Of a stretch of 64,000 bases of DNA, positions 33,106 through 42,477 are shown piece by piece. The number at the start of each line of letters is the position of its first letter. Position 1 is the first letter of the stretch. Below the pieces are notes generated by a model. That model saw only the letters and a program-made list of their open reading frames with translations, searched no databases and had not been told where the DNA came from. Where the stretch lies: NCBI RefSeq assembly GCF_001278075.1, contig NZ_CP011340.1, forward strand, positions 1,860,001 to 1,924,000, read 5' to 3'. The stretch is from Streptomyces pristinaespiralis (lineage in GTDB: Bacteria; Actinomycetota; Actinomycetes; Streptomycetales; Streptomycetaceae). The translations under genes and the position numbers were made by a program.

Positions 33106-35289
33106 TCACGCCTCCCATACCGCCACCGCCGTCCGGTCGTCCGCGTAGCCCTTCACCCTGAGCTGGGTATCGGCGAGGAACTGCGCCATCCCGGGCGCCT
33201 TCGGACCGCGCCAGCGCTCGGCGAGCTCCTTCGCGAGCGCCGCCTCGCCTCGCACCGGGGCCGCGAGGCCCTGGCTGCAGAGCAACAGCGTGTCACCCGG
33301 ACGGGCCACGGACGCACGGAAGCGGAACGGCTCCGCGGCCGGGGGCGGCGGGGTCTCGATGTACGGCGACGGGCCCGTCGGGATGCCGAGGTCCATGGTG
33401 AGCCGGTCACCCTCGGGCGTGGCCTCCGGCACGGCGGACCCGAACCCGACGACGGGCGCCCCGGTGACGTCGGCCCGGTCGGGGACGGAGGGCTCGAGAT
33501 CCTGCCAGGCACCGTCACGCAGCCGGAACAGTCCCCCGCCGCCGACGCCGAAGAAGACGCGGGTGCGGCAGGCGGGGTCGGCGGAGAGCAGCAGACACCG
33601 CAGCCCGGCCGTGTACACCTCCGGCTCCACACCGAGCTCGGCGGCGCGGGCTCGCAACTTGCCCAGGCTGCGGTCGGTGAGCCGGTGCAGTCCGGACTTG
33701 AGATCGCCGCGCCGGCCGGCCCTTATGTCCTCCGCCAGCCGTGCGTGGCTACGGCCCACGGCCCGGCCGATCCACCGGCAGGCGTCGGCGGCGGCCAGGT
33801 GCGCGGTGTCCGAACCGCGGATCCCGCCGGCCACGGCGACGAGCACCAGCGCGGCGGGCCCGGTGCCGAACCGGGCGGTGAGCAGGGCGTCGCGGCGCGG
33901 CTCACCGCGGAACCGCGCGGAGTCGCCGCGCACGGACACCGCGCGGAGCGTGTACGTGCCGTACCTGGCGCCGTCGAGCACCGTGTCGGCGACGAGCTGG
34001 TCCAGTCCGTCCGCCTCCGCGGCGGGCAGCGCGGTCGGCTCGGCGTCGTAGGTGGGCGGGCCATCGCCGACGACGCCGCCGCGGGGCGCCTGCGCGGGCA
34101 CGAGCGGCCGCGCCGAGTGGGCCGACGCGCCGGGTGCGTCGTCCCCGGCGGCCACGGGTGGGCGGTCCGCCGGATTCCCGCCCCCGGCGGGCCCGAGGCG
34201 CGGCGGCACCCCCGCGCGCGCTCCGCCCTCGCGGGACGGCGGGGTGCCGGCGGCGGCAGGGGCTGGAGCGGGGGCGGGCGGGGTCGTCGGGTCTTCACGT
34301 GGATCGGTCCCCGCGGTCGGCTGCGGTCGCACCGGCGCCTCAGCCCCGGAAGGCGCACCGGCGCCGCCCTCTCCCGCCGGTGAGGACGGGCCTCCGTCGG
34401 CACGGTCCCCGCCGCCGGAGCCGGATGCCGCCGACGCGCCGTCACGCCGATCACCACTCGCGACCGACGGCGGCCGCCCCGAACCGGCCGACCCGGAAGG
34501 CGCACCGGCGCCCCCACCGCCCGCCGGGGACAACGGGCCTCCGTCGGCGGAACCGGCCGCCGCCGACGCACCGTCACGCCGATCACCACTCGCGACCGAC
34601 GGCGGCCGCCCCGAACCGGCCGACCCGGAAGGCGCACCGGCACCACCACCGCCCGCCGGGGAGAACGGGCCTCCGGCGGCGGAACCGGCCGTCGCCGACG
34701 CGCCGTCACGCCGATCACTGCTCACCGCCGACCCCGGCCGCTCCGTGCCGTCCGGCCGGGCCGGCGACGTCGTAGGCGGCTGCGCGGGCGGGGGCGGGGC
34801 CGGCGGTGCGGCGGACGGGCCGCGTGGGTCTTCACCGGCCGGCGTGGCACCGGCCCCGGTGTGCGCCGCCTCTCCGCCGTGCCCCGGCGGCGCGGACCGG
34901 CCTTCCGCTGTCGCGTCACCCGGCAGCGCCGCGCCGGGTAAGCGCGTCCCCGGGGCGGGTGGTGGGAGAGCCGCACCCGGCGGCTCGTCCCCGACGCCCG
35001 GTCCACGCGTCGCGGGGGACGGCGGTGCGGGCACCGGTGGGACGCCCGACGAAGGGCCGTCGTCACGGACGCCCCGCTGCCCCGCGCGCCCCGTGGGCGG
35101 TGGCGGTGGGTGTTCCCACCACGCGTGCGGGCGGGTGGTCACCGTGCCCGATGCCGAGTCGAAGCGGTCGTCCAGAGAATCCGACGACGTGCTCGGGCCA
35201 CCGGTGTCCGGGGCCGACTCGTCGTACAGCCGGCTCCACCAGTCGTCTTCGGTGGTAGGCCTGTTGGGCCTGTCCCCCTGCTCACTCAT
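33106..35289 (-). CDS. PP2C-family protein phosphatase with long disordered N-terminus
   Basis: 727 aa from the ATG at 35289 (MSEQGDRPNR). Residues about 1-440 are Pro/Gly/Ala/Ser-rich and disordered, including a 44-residue tandem repeat with RRDGASAAAGSADGG and GAGAPSGSAGSGRPPSVASG. The C-terminal PP2C-like catalytic domain (about 480-727) has VAGGIRGSDTAHLAAADACRWIG, RPGDTLLLCSQGLAAPV and DDRTAVAVWEA, with Asp residues in the expected metal-binding positions except that the classical DGxGG motif is replaced. It is probably a Ser/Thr phosphatase countering Streptomyces Ser/Thr kinases. No kinase gene is adjacent. Confidence 0.82.
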   Translation of the reverse strand: MSEQGDRPNRPTTEDDWWSRLYDESAPDTGGPSTSSDSLDDRFDSASGTVTTRPHAWWEHPPPPPTGRAGQRGVRDDGPSSGVPPVPAPPSPATRGPGVGDEPPGAALPPPAPGTRLPGAALPGDATAEGRSAPPGHGGEAAHTGAGATPAGEDPRGPSAAPPAPPPPAQPPTTSPARPDGTERPGSAVSSDRRDGASATAGSAAGGPFSPAGGGGAGAPSGSAGSGRPPSVASGDRRDGASAAAGSADGGPLSPAGGGGAGAPSGSAGSGRPPSVASGDRRDGASAASGSGGGDRADGGPSSPAGEGGAGAPSGAEAPVRPQPTAGTDPREDPTTPPAPAPAPAAAGTPPSREGGARAGVPPRLGPAGGGNPADRPPVAAGDDAPGASAHSARPLVPAQAPRGGVVGDGPPTYDAEPTALPAAEADGLDQLVADTVLDGARYGTYTLRAVSVRGDSARFRGEPRRDALLTARFGTGPAALVLVAVAGGIRGSDTAHLAAADACRWIGRAVGRSHARLAEDIRAGRRGDLKSGLHRLTDRSLGKLRARAAELGVEPEVYTAGLRCLLLSADPACRTRVFFGVGGGGLFRLRDGAWQDLEPSVPDRADVTGAPVVGFGSAVPEATPEGDRLTMDLGIPTGPSPYIETPPPPAAEPFRFRASVARPGDTLLLCSQGLAAPVRGEAALAKELAERWRGPKAPGMAQFLADTQLRVKGYADDRTAVAVWEA
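34380..34720. repeat. 132-bp tandem repeat within the PP2C gene
   Basis: The landmark GTCACGCCGATCAC occurs at 34441, 34573 and 34705, exactly 132 nt apart, within near-identical sequence. The repeat encodes 44 residues and the frame is kept. The divergent first and last copies indicate recent expansion in the middle. Confidence 0.9.
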
Positions 35290-35352
35290 GCCCTTATTGT
35301 CGACCGCGGTCCGGGCCAGAAAACGGGCATTGACGAAAAGACACCCGCCAAA

Positions 35353-35400
35353 GGTCCGCCGGGCGGCCCAACCCCCCACGGGAAGGACGCCCGGCGGACC
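35353..35400 (-). terminator. Hairpin terminator of the S8 protease gene
   Basis: Arms 35353-35365 (GGTCCGCCGGGCG) and 35388-35400 are complementary over 13 bp around a 22-nt loop. It lies 25 nt past the protease stop at 35425 and before the PP2C gene start, on the same strand. Confidence 0.7.
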
Positions 35401-35424
35401 GGTCGTGATCGGCGCGTCTGCGCG

Positions 35425-38400
35425 TCAGCGCACCGCGTAGGCGTCGATCACGAGCTGGGTGACGGAGTTGCCCCGGGCGTCCGTCAGTTCGGTTCTCAGG
35501 GTGACCGCCTTGCCGGCGGCGCCCGCGTGGTTCACGGTCGCGTTCCAGGCGCCGTCACCCTGTCGTTCGGTGGCCGCCGCCGTCCAGGTCTGCCCGCCGT
35601 CGTACGAGTACGACAGCTTCGCGCCGGTGAGTGCGCCCGGCCGGTAACCGGCGTGCCCTGTGGCGCTCAGGCCGATCCGCAGGCCGTCGCCCGCGGCGAC
35701 GGTCTTGAGGCCGTCCTCGGGGAGTTCGTAGCCCGGGAAGAGGAGCGGGATGCCCTGGGAGTACACGTTCTCGTCGAGCTTCGAACGGAACTTCCAGGTC
35801 GTCTCCAGACGGGTGGACCGCTTCCACACCGCGGCCGGCGAACCGACCTTCATCGTCGTCAGGGTCAGTTCGTAGGCGGCGTCGCCGGCCGGGACCTCGT
35901 AGGCGCCGAAGGGGTACGCGGTCCGTCCGATCTCCTCGCCGTCGCGGACCAGACGGGTGTTGCCGATGTCGCCGAACGACCCGGCCGTGCCGACGTGTTC
36001 GCTGTCGCCCCAGAACGCGGGGGCCACTCCGAGGAGGTTGCCCTGACGCTCGGCCGCGAGGGCCTGTTCCCCTGTCGCGTCGAGGGGCGCGGCCGGGGCG
36101 AGGACGCCGCCGTACCAGCTCTCCTCACGCCGTTCGCCGGCCTTGTAGGCGCGGGCCGGGTCGGACAAGTACTCGCCCCAGGGGAAGCTGGAGGACACGT
36201 GGTGCTCCCACCGGGTGTCACCGGGGGTGTAGAACTCGGCGCGTTCGCCGGGCGCCGGCACCAGGTCGACGCCGGAGACGGAGGCCTGGATGCCGCTGGG
36301 ACGGTGGGCGACGACCACGTCCCGGTAGTCGGCGGTGACTCCCATCGCGTGGTAGGTGGTGTCGTTCCTGGCGAGCTTCGTGTCGCGCACCCGGTAGGTG
36401 CGGTCGGAGGCGACGGGACCGCCCTCGGGGAAGCTCAGGTTGTAGACGTACGGGCTCTTGGCGGTGGCCTTCCAGCGCAGGGAGACCGGGCCGTCGGCCA
36501 GCCGCTCGAGCAGGAGTCGTGCCTCCGCGGCCTCGATGCCGATGACCGGGTGCGGTGCGGTGCCGAAGCCGGTGGAGGGCAGGTACACGCCGGGCGCGTC
36601 ACGGTGCACGACGACGGCGAGCGCGCCGGCCGCCTTGGCGTTGCGTGCCGCGCTCACGGCGCCCGCGCCACCGTCGGGGACGTGCACCAGGGCGAACTTG
36701 CCCTTGACGCCCGCCGCTTCGAGTTCCGCGGGGGTTCCTGTGCCCGCGTCGACGAGGCCCGCGGTGCCGGTGCCGTCGAGGTTGACCGATCCGACGCTCG
36801 CGGCGACGGGACGCAGTCGCGGGCCGCCTTCGACGGCGAGTTCCTCGATGAGCGGCGCGTAGGCGCGCCAGTGGCTGGCGAACTCGAAGTCGCCGTCCTT
36901 CGCCCGGCCTTGGACGTCGGCGTAGTAGCCGGTGACCGCGCGGCCGCCGCTGATGGTGCCGGAGTGCAGCCAGGTGTCGTCCCAGTTGCGCGCGAAGCCG
37001 AGCGTGCCGACGCGGACCTCGGACCTGCGGTCGGTCCCGATGCCCAGCCGGTGTGCCTCCCGCGCGTCGAGCACGACGGTCGTGTCCTTCGTCAGTTCGA
37101 TCTCGGGGCGGCCGAGGTAACTGACGGTGCCGTCACCGGACGTGACGAAGGAGGAGAGGAGGTACGAGCCGGGGCGGAGCCGGTAGACCTGGTCGGCGGC
37201 GCCGTCGTTGAAGCGGCGCTCGCCGGTCGCGTCGTCGGTGCCTATGACGTCCAGCGAGGACGACCCGGCCGCCGGCTCACCCTGGCGGTCGACGAGCTTG
37301 ACGCGCAGGCCGACCGTTTCCGGCTGCACGTACAGCGAGAACGGGGTGGAGACGGTGACGCCGTCACCGGTGGCGACGACGCGGCCGGTGACGTCCCCGT
37401 ACTGGGCGCGTTCGATGCGCGCCGACGGGTCCAGCGTCAGGGGGACCTCGACGGTGGCACCGGCGGGGACGGTCACCGAACGCGCACCGAGCCTGGCGAT
37501 CTCGGAGCGGACGGGCGAGCCGTCGTTGCCGGTCACCTTCCGCACGGCCAGGTCGAGGCGCACGGGCTCGTCGCCGCTGTTGGTGTAGGGGACCTGGACG
37601 GTGGTGCGGTCGCCGCGGTGCTGCGGCCAGTCGAAGGTGCCGCCCTGGACGGCGGGCGCGCCGGTCACGGTCGTGTCGACGGCCGCCTTGACGTCGAGCC
37701 GGCCACCGCCGGTCTCGCGTACGTCGCCGGGGACGGACGACTTGGCGGAGGACACCAGCGCGGCCTTGATCTGCTGCGCGGTCCAGTCGGGGTGGCGCTG
37801 CTTGACGATGGCGGCGGCGCCGGCGACGTGCGGGGTGGCCATGGAGGTGCCGGACATCGACCGGTACGCGTACGGGCCCCGGCCGCCCGCCGCTGCCGCG
37901 GAGATGGCGACGCCGGGCGCGGCGATCTCGGGCTTCAGTGTGTGGGAGACGATCGCGGGGCCCCGGCTGGAGAACTGGGCCGTACTGTCGTCACGGTCGA
38001 CAGCGCCGACGGTGAGGACGCCGGGCACGCAGCCGGGCGACGAGACGGTGTTGTGCGACGGTCCCGAGTTTCCGGCGGCGACGACGAACAACGTGCCCTC
38101 GTTGCGGGCGAGTTCCGCGGCCGCGGTGCTCATGGGGTCGGTGCAGTCGGTCGGCAGCGGGCTGCCGAGGCTCATGGACACGACGTCGGCCTTCCGGTCG
38201 ACGGCCCACTGCATGCCGGCGATGATCCAGGACTCGGCGCCGTTGCCGTAGTCGTTCAGGACCTTCCCGCTGAGCAGTTCCGCACCGGGGGCGACCCCCT
38301 TGTTCCTGCCGTCGCTCGCGGCGCCCGAGCCGCCGACGGTGGAGAGGGTGTGGGTGCCGTGGCCATGGCTGTCGCCGGGGGTGTCGGAGTCGGTGAAGTT

Positions 38401-39165
38401 CTCCGCGGCGGCCACCCGGCCCTTGAGGTCGGGGTGTTCGGCATCGACGCCGGTGTCGAGCACGGCGACCTTGGTGCCCTTGCCGTCGTATCCGGCGGCC
38501 CAGGCCAGGTCGGCCGCGACCTGCCGCGTGGAGCGGTCCAGGGTGGCCTCGACCTTGCGGTCCAGCCACAGCTTCTTCAGCCCGGAGGCGGACCGGGACC
38601 GGGTGTTCGTGACGTCGGCCCAGAAGTCGGCCGCCTGCTTCTTGTCGGCCTTGAGGGCGACTCCGCCGACGGCTCGCAGCACGAGTCCGCGCTTCGCGCC
38701 GCGCGGGACGGCCGGGGCGGAGCGGGCCACGTCGCGGCCGTAGGTGGCGATCAGCGGCAGTGCCGTGGTGTGCGCGTCGTCGTAGCCCTGGCGGACCAGC
38801 CCGGTGACGTTGAAGAGCTGCTCGTCGACGGTGCCGGCCGCCAGCGCGGCGACGGCGTCCTCCGGGTAGACGTACAGGTCCTGGCCGGATCGGCGGGTCT
38901 GCGTGGTGGCCGTGGTGCCGTCGGGACGCGGCAGTACGGTGGCGGACGGCGCGCCCGAGGCGTCCCGGCCGACGAGGACGCGGTCCCCGGTCACGAGCGT
39001 GACCGTGACCGGGCGGTCCCCCTGTCGTGCCGCGGCCTCGCTGCCGGCCGGCGGTCTCTTCTGGCTCGCCCCGTCCTGCGGCTCTGCCGCCGACGGTGCG
39101 ATCGCCGTGACGGTCAGCACGGCGGCTGTTGCCGCTCCCAGTGCCGTACGCGTTATCGGGCGCAT
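35425..39165 (-). CDS. Secreted S8 (subtilisin) family serine peptidase
   Basis: 1,246 aa from the ATG at 39165 (MRPITRTALG), which has GGGGAG just upstream; the ATG at 39177 is less well placed. A signal peptide ends near the ALA/SAAEP segment. The propeptide-like region precedes the catalytic domain. Asp is in VAVLDTGVDAEHPDL, His in DSHGHGTHTLS and Ser in SGTSMATPHVAGA; the oxyanion Asn is in VVAAGNSGPSHN. A PA-like insert (LEAAGVKGKFALVHV) and a long C-terminal beta-rich region follow. It is a large extracellular Streptomyces protease. The divergent regulator at 39352 may control it. Confidence 0.93.
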   Translation of the reverse strand: MRPITRTALGAATAAVLTVTAIAPSAAEPQDGASQKRPPAGSEAAARQGDRPVTVTLVTGDRVLVGRDASGAPSATVLPRPDGTTATTQTRRSGQDLYVYPEDAVAALAAGTVDEQLFNVTGLVRQGYDDAHTTALPLIATYGRDVARSAPAVPRGAKRGLVLRAVGGVALKADKKQAADFWADVTNTRSRSASGLKKLWLDRKVEATLDRSTRQVAADLAWAAGYDGKGTKVAVLDTGVDAEHPDLKGRVAAAENFTDSDTPGDSHGHGTHTLSTVGGSGAASDGRNKGVAPGAELLSGKVLNDYGNGAESWIIAGMQWAVDRKADVVSMSLGSPLPTDCTDPMSTAAAELARNEGTLFVVAAGNSGPSHNTVSSPGCVPGVLTVGAVDRDDSTAQFSSRGPAIVSHTLKPEIAAPGVAISAAAAGGRGPYAYRSMSGTSMATPHVAGAAAIVKQRHPDWTAQQIKAALVSSAKSSVPGDVRETGGGRLDVKAAVDTTVTGAPAVQGGTFDWPQHRGDRTTVQVPYTNSGDEPVRLDLAVRKVTGNDGSPVRSEIARLGARSVTVPAGATVEVPLTLDPSARIERAQYGDVTGRVVATGDGVTVSTPFSLYVQPETVGLRVKLVDRQGEPAAGSSSLDVIGTDDATGERRFNDGAADQVYRLRPGSYLLSSFVTSGDGTVSYLGRPEIELTKDTTVVLDAREAHRLGIGTDRRSEVRVGTLGFARNWDDTWLHSGTISGGRAVTGYYADVQGRAKDGDFEFASHWRAYAPLIEELAVEGGPRLRPVAASVGSVNLDGTGTAGLVDAGTGTPAELEAAGVKGKFALVHVPDGGAGAVSAARNAKAAGALAVVVHRDAPGVYLPSTGFGTAPHPVIGIEAAEARLLLERLADGPVSLRWKATAKSPYVYNLSFPEGGPVASDRTYRVRDTKLARNDTTYHAMGVTADYRDVVVAHRPSGIQASVSGVDLVPAPGERAEFYTPGDTRWEHHVSSSFPWGEYLSDPARAYKAGERREESWYGGVLAPAAPLDATGEQALAAERQGNLLGVAPAFWGDSEHVGTAGSFGDIGNTRLVRDGEEIGRTAYPFGAYEVPAGDAAYELTLTTMKVGSPAAVWKRSTRLETTWKFRSKLDENVYSQGIPLLFPGYELPEDGLKTVAAGDGLRIGLSATGHAGYRPGALTGAKLSYSYDGGQTWTAAATERQGDGAWNATVNHAGAAGKAVTLRTELTDARGNSVTQLVIDAYAVR

Positions 39166-39351
39166 CGCTCTCCCCATCTGAATCCGGCCACAAAAGGGCA
39201 CAAAGGCCCCGTTGCCGGAGGCTGTTGCTGCTGCGGTGGCCGCCACATTGGCAGAGCGGCGGCCGATGCGGGGATGATGTCCGCGGCGGGTTCACGCCGT
39301 GGCCGATTTCCGCCACGGCGGCGGACAGGCGCACGTCCGGGGAGGGGTTCC

Positions 39352-40344
39352 GTGCTGGGAGCGATAGGGCTCGACGAAAGACAGGAGTCGGCGTACCGCG
39401 CGCTGGTGGCGCTCGGGGCGGCGGAGATCTCCGATCTCGCGCACCGGCTGGCCATGCCGGAGCCGGACACGGAGCGGGCCCTGCGGCGGCTCGAGCAGCA
39501 GGGGCTGGCCGCGCAGTCGTCGGCGCGCACCGGCCGCTGGGTGGCGGCGCCGCCCGGTGTGGCGCTCGGCGCCCTGCTGACGCAGCAGCGGCACGAACTG
39601 GAGCAGGCCGAACTGGCGGCGGCGCTGCTCGCCGAGGAGTACCGGGCGGAGTCCGTCGAGCCGGCCGTCCACGACCTGGTCGAGGTGGTGACCGGTGCGA
39701 GTGCCGTGGTGCACCGCTTCGTACAGCTTCAGCTCGGCGCCACGGAGGAGGTCTGCGCGCTCGTCACCGGCAATCCCATCGCCGTCAGCGGCATGGACAA
39801 CGATGCCGAGGAGAACGCCACGTCCCGGGGTGTGGCGTACCGGGTCGTACTGGAACGCGAGGTGCTGACGAAGCCCGACGGCATCACCGAGCTGTCGGCG
39901 GCCCTGAGCCGTGACGAACAGGTCCGGGTGGTCGACCGGGTGCCGACGAAGCTCGTCATCGCCGACCGCTCCCTCGCGATGGTGCCCCTGACCGGCCGCG
40001 GTGCGGAGCCCGCCGCGCTGGTCGTCCACGCCAGCGGACTGCTGGAGTCGCTGATGGGCCTCTTCGAGGCGGTCTGGCGTGAAGCGCTCCCGCTGCGGCT
40101 GGGGGCGCGCGGGATCGAGGAGGAGCTCTGCGGCCCGGACGCCACGGACCTGGAGATCCTTTCGCTGCTCCTCGCCGGTATGACCGACGCGAGCGTCGCC
40201 AAGCAGCTGGACCTGGGGCTGCGGACCGTGCAGCGCCGGGTCAAGGGGCTGATGGAACTCACCGGTGTGACGACCCGCCTCCAGCTGGGCTGGCACGCCT
40301 ACGCGAAGGGCTGGGTGGCGCGCGACCTGCACGACCGCCTCTGA
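39352..40344 (+). CDS. TrmB-like / LuxR-type transcriptional regulator
   Basis: 330 aa from the GTG at 39352, preceded by GGGGAGGGG. The N-terminal TrmB-like winged helix has ERQESAYRALVALGAAEISDLA and LEQQGLAAQSSARTGRW. The central ligand-like domain has no recognised motif. A C-terminal LuxR-type HTH has ILSLLLAGMTDASVAKQLDLG and RTVQRRVKGLMELTG. This architecture is common in Streptomyces regulators next to secreted proteases. It is divergent from the S8 protease over 186 nt, so it may regulate that gene; this is inference. Confidence 0.88.
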   Translation: MLGAIGLDERQESAYRALVALGAAEISDLAHRLAMPEPDTERALRRLEQQGLAAQSSARTGRWVAAPPGVALGALLTQQRHELEQAELAAALLAEEYRAESVEPAVHDLVEVVTGASAVVHRFVQLQLGATEEVCALVTGNPIAVSGMDNDAEENATSRGVAYRVVLEREVLTKPDGITELSAALSRDEQVRVVDRVPTKLVIADRSLAMVPLTGRGAEPAALVVHASGLLESLMGLFEAVWREALPLRLGARGIEEELCGPDATDLEILSLLLAGMTDASVAKQLDLGLRTVQRRVKGLMELTGVTTRLQLGWHAYAKGWVARDLHDRL

Positions 40345-40361
40345 TCCTGCACGCTTGGCAT

Positions 40362-40847
40362 GTGGGCGTATGGCAGCTCCTGATGGTCGGCGGGGTGATG
40401 CTGCTGGGCCTCCTGGGGGTGATCGTCCCGGGGGTCCCGGGGCCGTGGCTGGTGTGGGCCGCCGTGCTCTGGTGGTCCCTGCACGTGCAGACGGGCGTGG
40501 CGTGGTTCCTGCTCGTCGGCGCCACGGCGGTCCTGCTGATCAACCAGGTCATCGTGTGGCTGCTGCCCAACCGCCGACTACGGGGCCTCGGCGTCACCCG
40601 CCGGATGGCCGCCTCCGCGGGTCTCGGGGCGCTGGCCGGCTTCTTCCTGATTCCCGTCATCGGCGCGGTACCGGGCTTCGTGGGCGGCATCTACGGCTCG
40701 GAACGCCTCCGGCTGGGCGGTCACGGCCCGGCGATGGCCTCGACCCGCGCGGTGATGCGCGCGGCGGGCACGAGCGTGCTGGTGGAGCTCATGGGGTGCT
40801 TGATGGTGGTGGGGGCGTGGGTGGGGGCGGTGGTGTCCGGCGGGTAG
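40362..40847 (+). CDS. DUF456 family integral membrane protein
   Basis: 161 aa from a GTG at 40362, 17 nt after the regulator stop. Four or five TM helices are visible (LLMVGGVMLLGLLGVIVPGVPG, LVWAAVLWWSLHV, WFLLVGATAVLLINQVIVW, AGLGALAGFFLIPVIGAVPG, SVLVELMGCLMVVGAWVGAVV). The GVIVPGVPGPWLVWAA opening is typical of DUF456. The function of the family is unknown. No strong ribosome site is seen, so translation may depend on the upstream gene. Confidence 0.88.
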   Translation: MGVWQLLMVGGVMLLGLLGVIVPGVPGPWLVWAAVLWWSLHVQTGVAWFLLVGATAVLLINQVIVWLLPNRRLRGLGVTRRMAASAGLGALAGFFLIPVIGAVPGFVGGIYGSERLRLGGHGPAMASTRAVMRAAGTSVLVELMGCLMVVGAWVGAVVSGG

Positions 40848-41296
40848 TCCCCCACCCCGCCCCTCCCCGAAACCGGGGCTCCGCCCCGGACCCCCTCCCG
40901 GGCAAGGTGCTGTTGCGGGCTGACGCCCCCGCACCCCCGCCCGGCAGCTCCGCGCCGCGAAGCCCCGGCGCCCGCAATGGCCCACCGACGCAGCAACGCC
41001 CCGCACGGGCAACGCCCCCGCGCCGAACCGGGCCACGCCCGGAAAAGCCGCACACGAACGGCGTCGCCCCCCGGACCGGGCCACGCCCGGGACCGCCGCA
41101 CCCGGACCCGTCCGGGCGGCACCCCGAACCGGGCCACGCGCGGACGCGCCGCGCCCCAAGGGCCTCACGCTCACGACCCGGGCCACGCCCGGGACCGCCG
41201 CCCCCGGACACGCGCCACGCCCCAGGAGCGTCACGCTCAGGGGACGCGGCCAGGCCCGGAAACGTCACGCCACCGGGCCCGGGCGCGTCCGGGTGC
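40848..41296. other. 449-nt intergenic region of short GC-rich dispersed repeats
   Basis: No gene is seen. The sequence is built of reiterated motifs such as CGGGCCACGCCCGG (about 41030, 41085, 41130, 41180) and a block containing GGGCTGACGCCCCCGCACCCC at about 40918. The latter recurs at 58175 in another intergenic region of this window. The repeats form many potential hairpins and may terminate the convergent genes on either side. Confidence 0.7.
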
Positions 41297-42415
41297 TCAG
41301 CGGACGCGGCCGCGTTTGGCCTCCATGGCCGCGCGGCCCTGCGCGCCCTTCAGTTTCCAGTCGCGGCGGATCTCCGCCCGTAGCCGTGCGTCCGTCTTGG
41401 CCACGATCCGCTGGTTCTCCCGGATCAGCTTGCGGTAGCTGTCCAGCCGCCGCTCCGGCAGCGTGCCGTCCTCGATCGCGCCGAGCACGGCGCAGCCGGG
41501 CTCCGCCTCGTGGGCGCAGTCGTGGAAGCGGCACTGCGCGGCGAGGTCCTCGATCTCGGAGAACACCTGGTGGACGCCAGCTTCGGCGTCCCAGAGGCCG
41601 ACGCCCCGCAGCCCCGGCGTGTCGATGAGGACGCCGCCGCCGGGCATGACGAGCAGGTTGCGGGTGGTCGTGGTGTGCCGGCCCTTGCCGTCGACGTCAC
41701 GGGTGGCCTGGACGTCCATGACGTCCTCGCCGAGGAGCGCGTTGGCGAGAGTGGATTTGCCGGCTCCCGAGACGCCGAGCAGCACGCTGGTGCCGCCGGA
41801 CACGATCGCGGTGAGGACCTCGACGCCTTCCCCGGTGGCGGAGCTGACGGGGATGACCTGGACGCCGGGCGCGGTGGTCTCGACGTCCTGCACGAGGTAG
41901 GACAGCCCGGTCACGTCGGGCACCAGGTCGGCCTTGGTGAGGGCGACGAGCGGCTGCGCCCCGCTCTCCCACGCCAGGGCGAGGAAGCGTTCGATCCGGC
42001 CGAGGTCGAGTTCGACCGCCAGCGAGACGCAGATGACGATGTGGTCGATGTTGGTGGCGAGCACCTGGCCTTCCGACCGCTTGGACGACGTCGACCGCAC
42101 GATGGCGGTGCGCCGCGGCAGGAGGGTCCGTACGAACTGCGGGTCGCCGTCGGGGTCGACGGCCACCCAGTCGCCGGTGCAGACGACCCGCATCGGGTCG
42201 CGGGGCGTGACGAACTCGGTGTCGCCGCGCATCACACCGCGCGGCGTGACGAGGTCGCACTGGCCGCGGTCGACGCGTACGACGCGACCGGGCAGCAGGC
42301 CCTGGGCGGCGTACGGGGCGAACTCGGCTTCCCAGGCCGTGTCCCACCCGTAGGGGGCGAGCGTGTCCTGGGCGGCAGAGGTGAGGGAAGACGTGTGGGG
42401 CTGGGTGTTGGACAA
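41297..42415 (-). CDS. rsgA: Ribosome small subunit-dependent GTPase A
   Basis: 372 aa from a TTG at 42415 (LSNTQPHTSS), chosen because AAGGG lies 6 nt upstream; no ATG or GTG is better placed. An OB-fold domain comes first. The circularly permuted GTPase domain carries G4 LTKADLV, G5 SSATGEG, G1 LLGVSGAGKSTLANAL, G2 near GRHTTTTR and G3 DTPGLRGVG. A zinc-binding C-terminal segment (CRFHDCAHEAEPGCAV) follows. The protein matures the 30S subunit. A mini-ORF and a hairpin occupy the 137 nt before the start. The closing AMEAKRGRVR tail is usual. Confidence 0.93.
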   Translation of the reverse strand: MSNTQPHTSSLTSAAQDTLAPYGWDTAWEAEFAPYAAQGLLPGRVVRVDRGQCDLVTPRGVMRGDTEFVTPRDPMRVVCTGDWVAVDPDGDPQFVRTLLPRRTAIVRSTSSKRSEGQVLATNIDHIVICVSLAVELDLGRIERFLALAWESGAQPLVALTKADLVPDVTGLSYLVQDVETTAPGVQVIPVSSATGEGVEVLTAIVSGGTSVLLGVSGAGKSTLANALLGEDVMDVQATRDVDGKGRHTTTTRNLLVMPGGGVLIDTPGLRGVGLWDAEAGVHQVFSEIEDLAAQCRFHDCAHEAEPGCAVLGAIEDGTLPERRLDSYRKLIRENQRIVAKTDARLRAEIRRDWKLKGAQGRAAMEAKRGRVR

Positions 42416-42444
42416 GGGGAACCCTTCGAAGGGCGGCCCCGGCA

Positions 42445-42461
42445 GCGCGCGCTCCGCGCGC
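42445..42461 (-). terminator. Hairpin between the mini-ORF and rsgA
   Basis: GCGCGCG-CTC-CGCGCGC forms a perfect 7-bp all-GC stem with a 3-nt loop. It is 17 nt past the mini-ORF stop and 30 nt before the rsgA start. It could act as an attenuator or limit ribosome access to the TTG start. Confidence 0.55.
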
Positions 42462-42477
42462 GGAAGTCGAGTGGGTG

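Noticed and set aside
35110..40344. A 1,744-codon plus-strand open frame
   Set aside because: Except for its last 330 codons (the real regulator at 39352) it is the antisense shadow of the S8 protease and PP2C genes. The apparent product is rich in RGGDGDV with no fold, a usual effect of high GC.
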